Part shown: positions 7,651-15,879 of the stretch, piece by piece
Layout of the letters: the number at the start of each line of letters is the position of its first letter
Position numbering within the stretch: the first letter of the stretch is position 1
From: Natronoarchaeum rubrum
GTDB lineage: Archaea > Halobacteriota > Halobacteria > Halobacteriales > Natronoarchaeaceae
Length of the DNA: 64,000 nt
NCBI RefSeq assembly: GCF_024494695.1
Contig: NZ_JANHDP010000008.1
Span: forward strand, 62,001-126,000
Direction of reading: 5' to 3'
Program-made: the position numbers and the translations under genes
The notes under the pieces: model-generated
Database searches by the model: none
What the model was told of the DNA's origin: nothing
Seen by the model: only the letters and a program-made list of their open reading frames with translations

Positions 7651-9843
7651 ATGACGGCGAGGGACGGACTGGTCGATCACGCCCGCCGGCTACGACGCTC
7701 GCCCGAACGGGTCGTCGCTGCCCTGATCGCCGTCTGTGCCGCCCTCGTGACGTTCCGAATCGCAGTCGACGTCTTCGCCTACCACTCCACGAATCACGAC
7801 GAGGGCGTCTACCTGAGCCAGGCCGCGCTGTTGCTCGACGGGCAGTTACAGTACTTTGCTGGCGATCTGACCGACGCCGTCCATCCGTGGTTCTACATCG
7901 AGGACGGTGGCCAACTGTACCCGAAGTACACCCCGGTTCCGGCAGCGATGTTCGCGGTTTCGATGGCGCTGTTCGGCGAGCCGCGAGTCACGCTCGCGCT
8001 CGTCGCGGGCGCCAACGCCGCGCTCGCGTACGCGCTGGGCGCGAGGGCGTTCGACCGCCGCGTCGGCGTCGTCGCGGCCGCCGTCTTCGCCGCGGCGCCG
8101 CTGTCGCTCGTCTCGGGCTCGGCGTTCCTGCCGTACGCGCCGACGACGACGTGGAACCTGCTGTTCGCGGTCTGCTACCTCAACGGCGTCCGCTCGGGCA
8201 GTCTTCGGTGGGCCGCCGCGGCGGGACTGGCGACCGGGATCGCCTTCTTCTCGCGCCCGTACACCGCGGTGCTGTTCGCGGCGCCGTTTATCCTGCACGC
8301 GCTGTGGCAGGTCGCGAGCGCCGCCCGCGAGCGGGCCGGACGAGCGGAACTGCGCGAACGAGGAGCCGTGGCGCTCGCCGAGTTTCGGCCGCTGCCCGAT
8401 CCGATCGCCCGGAACGCGCTGACGGCCGCGGGCGGGCTGGCGTTCGTCGGCATCGCGCTAGCGTACAACGCCACCCTCACCGGCGATCCACTCGTGTTCC
8501 CCTACCAGGCGTTCGCACCGCAGGACGGGCCGGGATTCGGTCGCCGGCGCATCCTCGGACACTCGATCGTCTACACGCCCGAACTGGCGCTGGACGCCAA
8601 CGTCCGAGTACTTCGGCAGTTCGCGACGCGGTGGTTCACCGGGGGACTCGTCGGCACGGCGCTGGCGGGGGGCGGGCTCGCGCTCGCGGCTCGCCGGTGT
8701 GTCGGCACGGACGGCCGGTTGAGGCGGCTACTGCCCGACGTCGACCCGCTCGCGGTCGCGCTGCTGGCGGGGCTGGTCGTCTCGATACCGGTCGGTAACG
8801 TCCCGTTCTGGGGCAACTTCAACGTGCTCGGAGCGCTGTCGGACCCGAACGACGGCATCATCGGCGCGTTCGGTCCGATCTACCACTTCGACCTGCTGGC
8901 GCCGCTGTCGGTGTTCGCGGCCGCGGGGCTGGTCGCCGCGTGGCGCTGGCTCGCGAGCGGCGTCCGCCGGCAGACCTCGCCGCACGTCGCGCGCGTCGCG
9001 CTGGCGCTCGTCCTCGTCGTCGCACTCCCGGTCGGCGCGGTGGGCAACGCCGGGCTGGTCGGCGAACCGCTCGACCACCACTCGGCCACCGCCGACAAGT
9101 ACGAGCAGGCGTACGCGCCGATCGAGGAGACCGAGTTCGACGACGCCGTCGTGTTCCTGCCGACGCCGTACGGCGAGTGGACCAACCATCCGTTCCAGTA
9201 CCTGCGCAACGACCCCGGTCTCGACGGCCCGGTCGTCTACGCGCTCGACCGTGATCCGAGCGAGGACTTCGCCGTGCACGAGGCGTATCCGAACCGGACG
9301 TACTACCGGTACGCGTATCAGGGCGAGTGGACGCCCAACCCCGACCGACGCGTCGTTCCCAAGCTAGAGCGGATCGACGTGCGCGAGGCCCGGACGTTCG
9401 ACGGCGAGACGACCGTCGGCATCCCGCCGGGCGTCGAGACCGCCAGCGTGGAACTGGAGACGGGGAACGGCGCGGTCGAGTACACGATCCGGGATCTAAA
9501 CGAGTCGGAAACTGTCGAGTGGACGCTCGACCGCAACGCGGCTCGGCTGATCGGCCCCGACGGCAACGGCTCGGCGGTCCGGATCGACCCCGCCGACGAG
9601 CTCGAACTGCTTGTGACGCTGGCCGCGACCGACGGGTCGACGCTGACCTACCGGCAGGCCATGACCGTTCGCGCGGCGGGCAGCGGCGTTCAGGTCGTCT
9701 GGCCGCCGGAACGCCGAGTCTGCCCGCTCGTCCCGCGGTGCGGGTCGGAGGGGACGTACCTCCCCGAGCACCCCGACGAGCACGTCGGCGGCGTCGACTT
9801 CGAGACATCGATCGCGGCCGCGAACCGCTCCGGGGGAGCGTAG
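7651..9843 (+). CDS. GT39/PMT-like membrane glycosyltransferase
   Basis: 730 residues: a polytopic N-terminal half with about 10-12 hydrophobic segments and a long soluble C-terminal region (about 480-730). The HDEGVYL motif in the first extracytoplasmic loop (Asp50-Glu51) is where PMT/ArnT/GT39 enzymes carry their catalytic acidic pair. Such enzymes transfer a sugar from a polyprenyl-phosphate donor to an extracytoplasmic acceptor. It begins 12 bases after the iron-binding lipoprotein, so it is very likely co-transcribed and iron-controlled. The acceptor is unknown. The soluble C-terminal part contains three Cys (VCPLVPRCG) near the end, unusual for a haloarchaeal exoprotein. Confidence 0.72.
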   Translation: MTARDGLVDHARRLRRSPERVVAALIAVCAALVTFRIAVDVFAYHSTNHDEGVYLSQAALLLDGQLQYFAGDLTDAVHPWFYIEDGGQLYPKYTPVPAAMFAVSMALFGEPRVTLALVAGANAALAYALGARAFDRRVGVVAAAVFAAAPLSLVSGSAFLPYAPTTTWNLLFAVCYLNGVRSGSLRWAAAAGLATGIAFFSRPYTAVLFAAPFILHALWQVASAARERAGRAELRERGAVALAEFRPLPDPIARNALTAAGGLAFVGIALAYNATLTGDPLVFPYQAFAPQDGPGFGRRRILGHSIVYTPELALDANVRVLRQFATRWFTGGLVGTALAGGGLALAARRCVGTDGRLRRLLPDVDPLAVALLAGLVVSIPVGNVPFWGNFNVLGALSDPNDGIIGAFGPIYHFDLLAPLSVFAAAGLVAAWRWLASGVRRQTSPHVARVALALVLVVALPVGAVGNAGLVGEPLDHHSATADKYEQAYAPIEETEFDDAVVFLPTPYGEWTNHPFQYLRNDPGLDGPVVYALDRDPSEDFAVHEAYPNRTYYRYAYQGEWTPNPDRRVVPKLERIDVREARTFDGETTVGIPPGVETASVELETGNGAVEYTIRDLNESETVEWTLDRNAARLIGPDGNGSAVRIDPADELELLVTLAATDGSTLTYRQAMTVRAAGSGVQVVWPPERRVCPLVPRCGSEGTYLPEHPDEHVGGVDFETSIAAANRSGGA

Positions 9844-10073
9844 CCGCGCGAGCGTCCGATCCGTATCTCGTGCCGCGGCGACGCCACGTCCACGCTCCGT
9901 GATCCGTGCTGCCAGTCACCTGCCGAAGGCCGCGTGAAAGCGGCCACGTCGATGACGGAAGGCTAGGCTACCCGGAGCACGTCAACGGAACGAATGGATT
10001 AGCTACGCCGGGTGATGGAAACGGGCGGTCGCCTTTTGCGTCACAACCGGTGTAGCCTCAGATGGAGATCATC

Positions 10074-10700
10074 ATGACTGATAACGACCCGTCTCTGCTC
10101 GAACGGATCACCGACGAGTCGCGCCGATCGTTCCTCAAGAAGAGCGCCGTCGCGACCGCGGGCGTCGGCGCCGCCGCGTCCGGCACCGCGAGCGCGCAGG
10201 ACGGTGACGATGACATCGGGGCGAACTGGTTCGAGAACGAGTGGAAGGGACTCGTCTTCCCGCAATCGTTCTACCCGGAGGCCCGATTCACGTTCGTCTC
10301 CGGCGTCGTCGAGTGGACGCCCAACTACGGCGACGTGCAGGACAGCTGGTTCAGCGACTACAACACCCGGATGATCCGGTGGCTCAACAGCGGCGAGCAG
10401 GATCAGCTGTTCGTCGCCGAGGACGCGAACATCGGGGAGTACGACGAGGAGCTCGGGTTCATCCCCGACCAGGACGGCGACGACTCGGATCAGCCCCAGG
10501 TGTTCGAGATCCGTCCGGAGTGGGCGCCCTTCGGCGACAACCAGGATCTGATCACGGTGAACTTCAGTCCGGCCGAGGAGGAAACCGAGAACCAGATCCT
10601 CGACGCCGACGACTGGTGGCAGGACCAGCAGGACGCCGTCGACGCGAACGGGAACGGCGGCGGCAACGGCGCCGGCGGTAACAACACGAGCGGAAACTAA
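10074..10700 (+). CDS. Tat-exported protein of unknown function
   Basis: 208 residues. RRSFLKKSAVATAGVGAAA followed by SGTASAQ is a clean twin-arginine signal with an AxA-type cleavage site around residue 42. The mature part is acidic and rich in Trp/Phe/Tyr (WFENEWKGLVFPQSFYPEA, WTPNYGDVQDSWF), ending in a Gly/Asn tail with an N-glycosylation sequon (NNTS). No family is recognised. I chose the ATG at 10074 because GGAG lies six bases upstream; an in-frame ATG at 10062 is possible. No iron box was found here, although the gene sits inside the iron cluster. A T-run at 10746-10750 may terminate it. Confidence 0.65.
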   Translation: MTDNDPSLLERITDESRRSFLKKSAVATAGVGAAASGTASAQDGDDDIGANWFENEWKGLVFPQSFYPEARFTFVSGVVEWTPNYGDVQDSWFSDYNTRMIRWLNSGEQDQLFVAEDANIGEYDEELGFIPDQDGDDSDQPQVFEIRPEWAPFGDNQDLITVNFSPAEEETENQILDADDWWQDQQDAVDANGNGGGNGAGGNNTSGN

Positions 10701-10767
10701 TCGTCGGTCCGACACCGCAAGCGCCGGGCGCTCCGAGCCGACTACTTTTTCGTGACGACGCCGACGC

Positions 10768-11511
10768 TCAGTCGAATCGCTCTTCGAGGCAGACTTTGAC
10801 GATCGACTTCGCGATGGCGGCGCCGCCCTCGATCGGGTCGAGTTTGGTTTCGCCGGCGCGCTCGCGGTACGCGATCGGGTGCTCGCGGATCTCGTAGCCG
10901 CGCATCAGCGGCCGGATCAGCAGCTCGGCCGAGAGACCGGTGTTCTCGGTCCACTCGATCGACTCGACGACGTCGCGGCGGTACGCGCGCATCCCCGTCG
11001 TCGTGTCGTGGACGCGCTCGCCCATCAGCACGCTGGCCAGCAGCGCGAACGCCCGGTTGCCAAAGCGGTTGAACGTCGGCATCGCCTCGGCGCCGTGGTA
11101 GATGCGGTCGCCGCTGACGACGTCGTACCCCTCGTTGATCAGTTCGAGGAACTCGGGAAGCTGCTCCATCGGGTAGGTGTCGTCGCAGTCGGTGGTGACG
11201 ACGATCGGACGGTCGGGCGCGAGGATCGCCTCGCGCACCGCGACGCCGTACCCCTGGGGTTCCTGTTCGATCACGCGGGCGCCGTGCTCGCGGGCGATCT
11301 CGGGCGTCCGGTCCGAGGAGCCGTCGACGCAGACGACCTCGGCTTTCCCGTCGGTGACCTCCTCGACGTCCGAGATCACTTTCGCGATCGCTTCCTCCTC
11401 GTTGTACGTTCCCATCACCACGCTGAGATCGTCGAACGTGAACTCGTCGTCCGCCGCGTCGGCGCCGCCGTCCGACGCCGCGGCGTCGTCGCCGTGCTGA
11501 AGATTGCTCAT
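10768..11511 (-). CDS. Family 2 glycosyltransferase (dolichyl-phosphate-sugar synthase type)
   Basis: 247 residues, with a disordered acidic N-terminus (1-25) followed by a GT-A domain: SVVMGTYNEEEAI, CVDGSSDRTPEIA (61-73), TTDCDDTYPMEQLPEF (106-121, metal-binding acidic cluster), TTGMRAYRRDVVESI, and REHPIAYRERAGETKLDP. This is the pattern of polyprenyl-phosphate glucose/mannose synthases without a C-terminal membrane anchor. It would charge the lipid donor used by the GT39-like enzyme at 7651. The promoter carries iron box 4. The gene is convergent with the preceding Tat protein. Confidence 0.87.
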   Translation of the reverse strand: MSNLQHGDDAAASDGGADAADDEFTFDDLSVVMGTYNEEEAIAKVISDVEEVTDGKAEVVCVDGSSDRTPEIAREHGARVIEQEPQGYGVAVREAILAPDRPIVVTTDCDDTYPMEQLPEFLELINEGYDVVSGDRIYHGAEAMPTFNRFGNRAFALLASVLMGERVHDTTTGMRAYRRDVVESIEWTENTGLSAELLIRPLMRGYEIREHPIAYRERAGETKLDPIEGGAAIAKSIVKVCLEERFD

Positions 11512-11544
11512 CGACGTGCCCTTTCGATCGGACGTACTTGAGTT

Positions 11545-11560
11545 TTTAGGTTTGCCTAAA
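11545..11560 (-). promoter_or_regulatory. Iron-box-like palindrome 4
   Basis: TTTAGGTTTGCCTAAA lies 33 bases upstream of the minus-strand ATG at 11511, in the 76-base gap behind the GMC oxidoreductase stop. It coincides with where box A should be for a short-leader transcript. Confidence 0.72.
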
Positions 11561-11587
11561 GGACGGCAGATCGTTACGCTCGGCCGC

Positions 11588-13180
11588 TCACAGCGCGGCG
11601 TCGACGTTCTCGGCGGCCCGCAGCGCCAGCGCCGCGATCGTCAGCGTCGGGTTGAGCGCCCCGCCGGTCGGGAACGTCGAGCTGGAGGCGATCCAGCAGT
11701 TCTCCAGATCGTGGGTTCGCAGGTCCGCGTTCACGACGCTCTCGTCGGGATCGGTCCCCATCCGGGTCGTCCCCATGTGGTGGTAGGCGGGGCCGGTGCC
11801 GTCGGGGCCGACGGTCCACTGGACGTCGGCGCCGAGTTCCTCCAGGATCCGGGTCTGGAGCTCGTTGGCGCGTTCGAGCGTCCGGAGCGCCCGGTCGCCA
11901 ACCGTCCAGTGAACGTCGGGGACGGGGTTGCCGAGGTGATCGGTCTCCGAGTCGTCGAGACCGACGTAGCTGTCCTCCCGGGGGAGCTGCTCGACCAGCG
12001 CGCCGACGGCGACGTGGTTGCCGTAGGACTCCCGCAGTGAGCCGAGCAGCTCGTCGCCCCACTGGTCACCGCCCAGGGCCTGCTCGACGGGCGAGGGGCC
12101 GGCGTAGTTGAAAAACTCCAGCTTGAACGGGCCGACCGCCTCGTCGGCGTCGTCGTAGAACTGGTGGCTCTCGCTGGTGAGGAAGCCGACGTGGTTCTGC
12201 CGGGTCGGCTCGTCGAGCACGCCGCCGGCGCCGGCGAACAGGTGGTCCATGAAGTACTGCCCGACCGCGCCGCTGGAGTTGGCGAGTCCGTCGGGGTAGT
12301 GCTCCGAGTCCGACAGCAAGAGGAGTCGCGGCGTCTCGACGCCGCCGGCCGCGAGCACGAACGCGTCCGCCGTCTGGCGGTACTCGCCTTCGGGCGTCGC
12401 GTAGTGGGCCGCCTCGATCCGGTCGGGACCGTGCTCCAACTTCTCGACGGTCGCCCGGTCGATCACCGTCGCACCCTTCTCCTCCGCGGATTCGACGTGG
12501 ACGCCGGCGTCGTACTTGGCACCGGAGGGACAGACCGGCTGGCAGGTGCCGTAGCCCACGCAGGCGCTCCGCCCGTCGTACGGTTCGGAGTTGCGGGCGT
12601 TGGGTACCGAGTGCATCGAGATCTCCAACTCCTCGCAGGCCTCGGCGAACAGACCGTCGCTGTAGGACGGCGGGAACGCCGGGTTCGGGAACGGCTCCTC
12701 GCGGGGCGGGCCGAAGGGGTTGTCGTCGGCGCCGGAGACGCCGAGTTCGGTTTCGGCGTCGGCGTAGTACGGTCGGAGCTCCTCGTAGTCGATCGGCCAG
12801 TCGACGCCGACGCCGCGCTCGCTCGCGGATGCGAAATCGTCCTCGTGGAGCCGCATCACCATCCCCTGCCAGTGGAGCGTCGAGCCGCCGATCCCCTTCA
12901 CCCGGGCCTGGTTGAGCGGGTAGAACCACTCGCCGGTCGCCGAGTAGGCGTCACGTTCGCCGCCGACGCCCCACACGTCGGGGCGACCGTACGCCGGACG
13001 GATCGCCCGTTCCATGCGCTCGATTCGGTTCGGCGTCTCGCCGTCGAACCGCGGACCGGCGTCGAGAATCACTACCTCGTGGCCGGCCGCCGCGAGCCGG
13101 TCGGCGACGAGCGCGCCGGCCGGCCCCGCGCCGATCACGCAGACGTCGACGCCGGCCACCGGACTGCGGTCGGCGCTCAC
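11588..13180 (-). CDS. GMC family FAD-dependent sugar/alcohol oxidoreductase (large subunit)
   Basis: 530 residues. The FAD-binding Rossmann motif is VIGAGPAGALVADRLA (about 15-30). GGSTLHWQGMVMRL (about 96-109) is the second FAD contact typical of GMC enzymes. YHHMGTTRMG (about 460-470) and TGGALNPTLTIAALAL near the C-terminus hold the catalytic His/Asn region. Close relatives are gluconate/fructose/sorbitol dehydrogenase large subunits. There is no signal peptide, but the GTG start overlaps by four bases a gene for a Tat-signal small subunit, so export as a folded complex is expected. A four-Cys cluster (SACVGYGTCQPVCPSG) resembles that of gluconate 2-dehydrogenase-type enzymes. Likely substrate: a sugar or sugar acid outside the membrane. 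Confidence 0.88.
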   Translation of the reverse strand: MSADRSPVAGVDVCVIGAGPAGALVADRLAAAGHEVVILDAGPRFDGETPNRIERMERAIRPAYGRPDVWGVGGERDAYSATGEWFYPLNQARVKGIGGSTLHWQGMVMRLHEDDFASASERGVGVDWPIDYEELRPYYADAETELGVSGADDNPFGPPREEPFPNPAFPPSYSDGLFAEACEELEISMHSVPNARNSEPYDGRSACVGYGTCQPVCPSGAKYDAGVHVESAEEKGATVIDRATVEKLEHGPDRIEAAHYATPEGEYRQTADAFVLAAGGVETPRLLLLSDSEHYPDGLANSSGAVGQYFMDHLFAGAGGVLDEPTRQNHVGFLTSESHQFYDDADEAVGPFKLEFFNYAGPSPVEQALGGDQWGDELLGSLRESYGNHVAVGALVEQLPREDSYVGLDDSETDHLGNPVPDVHWTVGDRALRTLERANELQTRILEELGADVQWTVGPDGTGPAYHHMGTTRMGTDPDESVVNADLRTHDLENCWIASSSTFPTGGALNPTLTIAALALRAAENVDAAL

Positions 13181-13740
13181 GTCTGGGGCCCCCGCTGATA
13201 GCTCGCCTGCCCGCCGGGGTGGCCCTGCGGGTTCTCGATGCCGACCAGCTCGCCGCCGGTGGGCGAGGCGTACAGCGCCAGCAGCACCTCGTTGACGACG
13301 TAGTAGCGGACGCGCTCGGCGGTCGTTCCCACGGGGTCCTCCTCGGCGATATCGGCGCCCAGCTCCCGGAGGAAGCTGTCGCGCTCGGCCGGATCGAGCG
13401 CCGCGAATCGGTCGTCGTACCAGTCGGTCGCGAGCTCGTCGAGGTCCGCGACGGCGCGGCCCATCCCGGCGGCGTGGGCGTCGCGGTCCAGCCGCCCCGA
13501 GAGGAAGGTACCGACGAACGTCTCGACGCCGGAGACCTCCGAGGGGTAGACGACCTCGGCGGTCGCGACGAGCGTCGCCTCGATCTCGGCGTCGTCGGGG
13601 GCGCCAGTCCCCTCCTCGTCGGATTGGCCGGCCTCGGACGGCGCCGACGGCGGCTCGTCGAGGAGTCCCGCGAGGCCGATCGCTCCGGTCCCTCCGACGG
13701 CGGCCAGCGCGGCCACGGCGTCGCGCCGCGTCAGTTCCAT
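13177..13740 (-). CDS. Gluconate 2-dehydrogenase subunit 3-like protein with Tat signal
   Basis: 187 residues. TRRDAVAALAAVGGTGAIGLA is a twin-arginine signal. The C-terminal part carries the family signature: RYYVVNEVLLALYASPTGG, then GIENPQGHPGG and YQRGPQ. In bacteria this small subunit escorts the signal-less GMC flavoprotein through the Tat pore and stays bound to it. Here the four-base overlap with the GMC gene supports a 1:1 complex. Iron box 5 ends nine bases before the ATG, so both subunits should be induced together when iron is scarce. Confidence 0.85.
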   Translation of the reverse strand: MELTRRDAVAALAAVGGTGAIGLAGLLDEPPSAPSEAGQSDEEGTGAPDDAEIEATLVATAEVVYPSEVSGVETFVGTFLSGRLDRDAHAAGMGRAVADLDELATDWYDDRFAALDPAERDSFLRELGADIAEEDPVGTTAERVRYYVVNEVLLALYASPTGGELVGIENPQGHPGGQASYQRGPQT

Positions 13741-13748
13741 GCCGATGG

Positions 13749-13764
13749 ATTAGGCAAACCTAAA
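13749..13764 (-). promoter_or_regulatory. Iron-box-like palindrome 5 (GMC operon promoter)
   Basis: Read on the minus strand: TTTAGGTTTGCCTAAT, directly downstream of a TATA-like TTTAAGTTTTA and nine bases before the ATG at 13740. It also lies 130 bases upstream of the divergent permease gene, so it could serve both directions. Confidence 0.75.
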
Positions 13765-13893
13765 ACTTAAACGCGTTGCATTTCGACGCCCGGAACCGGA
13801 TCGTCACACAGAAGGTCTGGCGCCGAGAATCGCCGGACAGAGAATGGCACCGCCGGACCGACACGGTCGGACGCTCGGGGAGGTCGGAAGCCG

Positions 13894-15507
13894 ATGAGAG
13901 CGACGATCGATCGCCTCCGGGGCGACGAAGAGGAGTCCCAGCCGTTCGGGCTGACGCTGCTGGTCGCGGCGATCGCGGCCGCCGTCGTGTTCCCGCTGAG
14001 CTGGGTCGTCGTCACGGCGACGGAAGTCGAGCGCGCCCGAGCGATCGAGTTGCTGACCCAGCAGACGACGCGCGAGGTGATCCTCAACAGCCTCCTGCTG
14101 ATGGGCGCCGTTACCGCGCTGTCGATCCTGATCGGCGTCCCGCTGGCGTATCTCACCGTCCGGACCGACCTGCCGTTTAGCAGGTTCTGGTCGGTCGCCG
14201 TCGCACTGCCGCTGGTCGTGCCGAGCTACATCGGCGCGTTCGCGTTCGTCTCCGCGTTCGGCCCGCAGGGCGAGTTTCACGATCTGCTGGCGCCGCTGGG
14301 AATCGAGCGCCTGCCGAACATCTACGGATTTCCCGGCGCGATCATGGTGATCACGCTGTACACGTATCCCTACGTCTACCTGACGACCCGCGCGGCGCTG
14401 CTGTCGTTCGACACGACGCTCGTCGAGGCCGCGCGCACGCTCAACCAGAGCCGGCTGTCCGCGTTCCGCCGGGTGACGCTACCCCACATCAGGCCGGCGA
14501 TCGCGGCCGGCGGGCTGCTGGTGGCGCTGTACGCGGTCTCGGACTTCGGGACGCCGGCGATCATGCGGCTGTCGGTGTTCACCCGGCAGATCTACGTCGA
14601 GTACCACGCGTTCGGGTCGGACTACGCGGCGCTGCTCTCGCTGCAGCTGCTCGCGGTCGTCCTCCTCGTGCTCGCTCTGGAGTGGTGGGTCCGGCCGGAC
14701 GACGACGTCCACAGCGACCAGCAGGGCGCCGGCGGGGGCGAGCCGGTGTCGCTGGGACGCTGGCGCTGGCCCGCGACGCTGCTGCCGGCCGCGGTGTCGA
14801 CGCTCGCGCTCGTCGTGCCCGTCTGGATCCTCGGTCTCTGGGTCGTCAACGCCGAAAGCGGCCGCCGCCCCGCCTACGCGTTCGAGTGGTCCTACGCCGT
14901 CAACTCCGTGACCGTCGCGGCCGCCGCGGCGCTGGTCGCCGCGCTGGCGGCGGTGCCCGTCGGCTACCTCGCCGCGAAACACGACACCCCGCTCTCGAAC
15001 CTGTTCGAGCGAACGACGTACATCGGCTTCGCGGTGCCCGGGATCGTGCTCGGGCTCGCGCTGGTGTACTTCGGCGCCCGGGCGAACGCCGCAATCGGAC
15101 CGGCGATCTACCCGACGTTCGCGCTGTTGGTGTTCGCGTACGTCGTGCGCTTTATGCCCCAGGCCGTCGGCTCGATTCGCACCTCGACACTGCAAGTCGA
15201 TCCGCGCCTGATCGAGGCCGCGCGCACGCTCGGCGACGCGCCCAACCGCGCCTTCCGTCGCGTGACGCTCCCGCTGATCGCGCCCGGCGTCGTCGCGGGC
15301 GCCGCACTCGTCTTTCTCACGACGATGAAGGAGTTGCCCGCGACGCTGATGCTGCGACCGACCGGGTTCGATACGCTGGTCACCCACATCTGGCGCGCTC
15401 AGGAGTCGACGTACTTCCAGTACGCGGCGATCCCGGCGCTGCTGCTGATCGTCATCTCAGGGCTTTCGATGGTCGTGATGTTGTCTCAGGAACGGATGCG
15501 ACCGTAG
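13894..15507 (+). CDS. Fe3+ ABC transporter permease (FbpB-like, fused double domain)
   Basis: 537 residues with about twelve hydrophobic segments in two homologous halves. Each half has the cytoplasmic EAA loop that docks the ATPase: LVEAARTLNQSRLSAFRRVT (about 178-197) and LIEAARTLGDAPNRAFRRVT (about 440-459). This architecture is that of FbpB/SfuB ferric-iron permeases. It is the natural partner of the lipoprotein at 6502, though separated from it by about 6 kb. GGAGGT lies upstream of the ATG (GGGAGGTCGGAAGCCG), a good ribosome-binding site. No ATP-binding subunit follows; the next gene is on the other strand. Confidence 0.9.
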   Translation: MRATIDRLRGDEEESQPFGLTLLVAAIAAAVVFPLSWVVVTATEVERARAIELLTQQTTREVILNSLLLMGAVTALSILIGVPLAYLTVRTDLPFSRFWSVAVALPLVVPSYIGAFAFVSAFGPQGEFHDLLAPLGIERLPNIYGFPGAIMVITLYTYPYVYLTTRAALLSFDTTLVEAARTLNQSRLSAFRRVTLPHIRPAIAAGGLLVALYAVSDFGTPAIMRLSVFTRQIYVEYHAFGSDYAALLSLQLLAVVLLVLALEWWVRPDDDVHSDQQGAGGGEPVSLGRWRWPATLLPAAVSTLALVVPVWILGLWVVNAESGRRPAYAFEWSYAVNSVTVAAAAALVAALAAVPVGYLAAKHDTPLSNLFERTTYIGFAVPGIVLGLALVYFGARANAAIGPAIYPTFALLVFAYVVRFMPQAVGSIRTSTLQVDPRLIEAARTLGDAPNRAFRRVTLPLIAPGVVAGAALVFLTTMKELPATLMLRPTGFDTLVTHIWRAQESTYFQYAAIPALLLIVISGLSMVVMLSQERMRP

Positions 15508-15546
15508 GCACGGGCACAGCGGAGTAAAAAGTGAGAGAGCTCCGTT

Positions 15547-15867
15547 CTACAGTCCGTCGTCGGACTCGTTACCGGACTCGTTACCGACGCCGGTCGACTC
15601 GTTGCCAGTTTCGTTACCGAGCCCACCGTCGGTCTCGTTGTCCGTCTCGTTACCGAGTCCACCGTCGGTCTCGTTGTCCGTCTCGTTACCCATCCCGTCG
15701 TCGGTTTCGTTGTCCTCGCCGAGCCCGTCGTCGGTCTCGTTGTCGCCGGTATCACCGTCACCACCGTCGGTCTCGTTGTCGCCGCCGGTGTCCGTACAGC
15801 CGGCGAGTGCGAGCGCGCCGATTCCTCCCGCAATTTCCAGAAATCGTCGTCGATCAGGTCGTTTCAT
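15547..15867 (-). CDS. Small Tat lipoprotein packed with N-glycosylation sequons
   Basis: 106 residues. RRRFLEIAGGIGALALAGC is a Tat signal ending in a lipobox. The whole mature part is a low-complexity repeat of units such as DNETDGGLGNET and GNESGNESDDGL, giving eleven N-E-T or N-E-S sequons in about 80 residues and almost no hydrophobic residue. The DNA is correspondingly repetitive. I chose the ATG at 15867 because GGTGGAG lies six bases upstream; a GTG at 15879 is also in frame. A TATA-like TATACTAAAC is at about 15903-15912. Lying beside glycosylation genes, it looks like a surface-tethered glycan carrier, but that is inference. Confidence 0.7.
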   Translation of the reverse strand: MKRPDRRRFLEIAGGIGALALAGCTDTGGDNETDGGDGDTGDNETDDGLGEDNETDDGMGNETDNETDGGLGNETDNETDGGLGNETGNESTGVGNESGNESDDGL

Positions 15868-15879
15868 TGTAGACTCCAC

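Noticed and set aside
15547..15830. Tandem DNA repeats that might be a CRISPR or satellite array
   Set aside because: The periodicity is of codons for DNETDGGLG-type units within one open frame; there are no unique spacers.
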